Source: Micavibrio sp.
GTDB taxonomy: Bacteria; Pseudomonadota; Alphaproteobacteria; Micavibrionales; Micavibrionaceae
Assembly: GCA_027051315.1 (NCBI GenBank)
Contig: JALTZE010000033.1
Span: forward strand, 1 to 6,215
Direction of reading: 5' to 3'
DNA length: 6,215 nt
The position numbers were made by a program, and so were the translations under genes. The notes below the pieces were generated by a model. The model worked only from the letters and a program-made list of their open reading frames with translations. It had not been told where the DNA came from and did no database searches. Positions 5,556 to 6,215 of this stretch are shown piece after piece; positions within the stretch are counted from its first letter, which is position 1; each line of letters begins with the position of its first letter.

Positions 5556-6215
5556 TTACCCTGCCGCTTGTAATAGCTTTTCTGCGGCGGCTCTGGCTTC
5601 TTTTGTAATATTTGCTCCCGATAACATTCTTGCTATTTCTTCTTTTCTTTCCTTATGATTATCCAAAGAGGAAATAGAAGTTACCACTCCATCATTTGAG
5701 TTATTTTTTGAAACATGCCAATGATTATCAGCTCTAGAAGCGACTTGCGGTGAATGAGTGACAACTAATATTTGCTTATTTTTTGCAAGCTTTGCTAATC
5801 TTTCACCCACAGCATCAGCAACAGCCCCGCCAATCCCCGTATCAACTTCATCAAAAATAAGTGTACATGCACTGCCGATTTCAGCCATTACAACTTTTAA
5901 TGCCAGCATAAATCTAGCCATTTCTCCACCCGAAGCTATCTTATTCAGACTCCCAAAAGCACTATTAGGATTAGTGGATATTAAAAATTCTACCTTATCG
6001 ATACCATTTTCATTCCACTCTGATTGCTCTTTTCTGATTATTTCTGTTTTAAATTTTGCATTCTCTAGTTTAAGGGGAGGCAGCTCAGCACTCATTTCTT
6101 TATCAATTTTCAAAGCGGCATCTTTCCGTACTTTGCTAACTTTTTCAGCTTGCTTAATATAATTTTCTTTACATATCTTACATTTTTCAGCTAAATCAGA
6201 TAAAATATCATCTTG
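5556..6215 (-). CDS. recN: RecN, SMC-like DNA repair ATPase (C-terminal part, cut by window edge)
   Basis: RecN is an SMC-related ATPase that acts at DNA double-strand breaks and promotes RecA-dependent recombination. The frame is open to the right edge, so only the last 219 codons and the TAA are visible; full proteins are about 550 residues. A TTG at 6113-6111 and the ATG codons inside are internal, not starts, because family-like coiled-coil sequence continues upstream of them. In the fragment, residues 1 to about 45 are the end of the coiled coil, rich in Lys, Glu and Ala. Then come the ABC signature IASGGEMAR (SGGE at 5933-5922), Walker B LIFDEVDTGIGG (catalytic DE at 5852-5847) and the H-loop VVTHSPQVAS (His at 5756-5754). 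Spacing is normal and the C-terminus (EARAAAEKLLQ) is typical. A KCKICK pair of cysteines near the left end of the coiled coil is unremarked in the family as far as I know. Its promoter is outside the window. Confidence 0.97.
   Translation of the reverse strand, partial: QDDILSDLAEKCKICKENYIKQAEKVSKVRKDAALKIDKEMSAELPPLKLENAKFKTEIIRKEQSEWNENGIDKVEFLISTNPNSAFGSLNKIASGGEMARFMLALKVVMAEIGSACTLIFDEVDTGIGGAVADAVGERLAKLAKNKQILVVTHSPQVASRADNHWHVSKNNSNDGVVTSISSLDNHKERKEEIARMLSGANITKEARAAAEKLLQAAG

Noticed and set aside
5556..6113. recN as a complete short gene beginning at the TTG at 6113
   Set aside because: The reading frame continues without a stop to the window edge and encodes family-like coiled coil, so this is the tail of a longer gene and not a truncated copy.
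5758..6162. Open frame of 134 codons on the + strand
   Set aside because: It is antisense to the recN ATPase domain, whose motifs are unambiguous. The Ser/Ala/Pro-rich product is typical of a shadow frame.
1..6215. CRISPR array, tRNA or rRNA gene, insertion sequence or attachment site
   Set aside because: No regularly spaced repeats, cloverleaf-like segments, rRNA sequence, transposase or flanking duplications were seen; nearly all the window is explained by coding genes.

Overview
The window is AT-rich (about one third GC by eye) and gene-dense. It looks like a bacterial chromosome segment, most likely from an AT-rich alphaproteobacterium. Three things point there: a System I cytochrome c maturation cluster in the order ccmE-F-G-H-I, separate short CcmH and CcmI proteins instead of the E. 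coli-style fusion, and lpxC close to recN, an alphaproteobacterial association. LpxC implies an outer membrane with lipid A, and the Ccm genes imply periplasmic c-type cytochromes. I cannot name the genus.

Left part (46-3872, + strand): five genes, each overlapping the next by the four bases ATGA. They encode the haem chaperone CcmE, the haem ligation membrane protein CcmF, the thioredoxin-like CcmG, the CxxC reductant CcmH, and an unusually small TPR protein that I assign to CcmI. CcmE receives haem from CcmABCD, which are not in the window, and passes it to CcmF. CcmG, CcmH and CcmI keep the apocytochrome thiols reduced and present the CxxCH site. The key residues of CcmE, CcmF, CcmG and CcmH are all intact.

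Middle part (3873-4973): a 189-base intergenic region holds a perfect 10-1-10 inverted repeat, a weak terminator-like hairpin and two candidate sigma70 promoters. It leads into lpxC, the committed step of lipid A synthesis, with all zinc ligands and catalytic residues present.

Right part (4990-6215, - strand): reading leftwards, the C-terminal 219 codons of recN (running off the right edge), a 57-base gap with a strong promoter and operator, then yefM (antitoxin) and yoeB (toxin, a ribosome-dependent mRNA interferase). yoeB ends 16 bases from lpxC, tail to tail. The yefM promoter has a consensus -35 box, and its -10 box lies on TGTACA palindromes like those known for E. coli yefM-yoeB.

I do not see an unknown multi-gene system. 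The points most worth following are the intergenic palindrome, the toxin-antitoxin module at a rearranged lpxC/recN junction with its conserved operator geometry, and the miniature CcmI.
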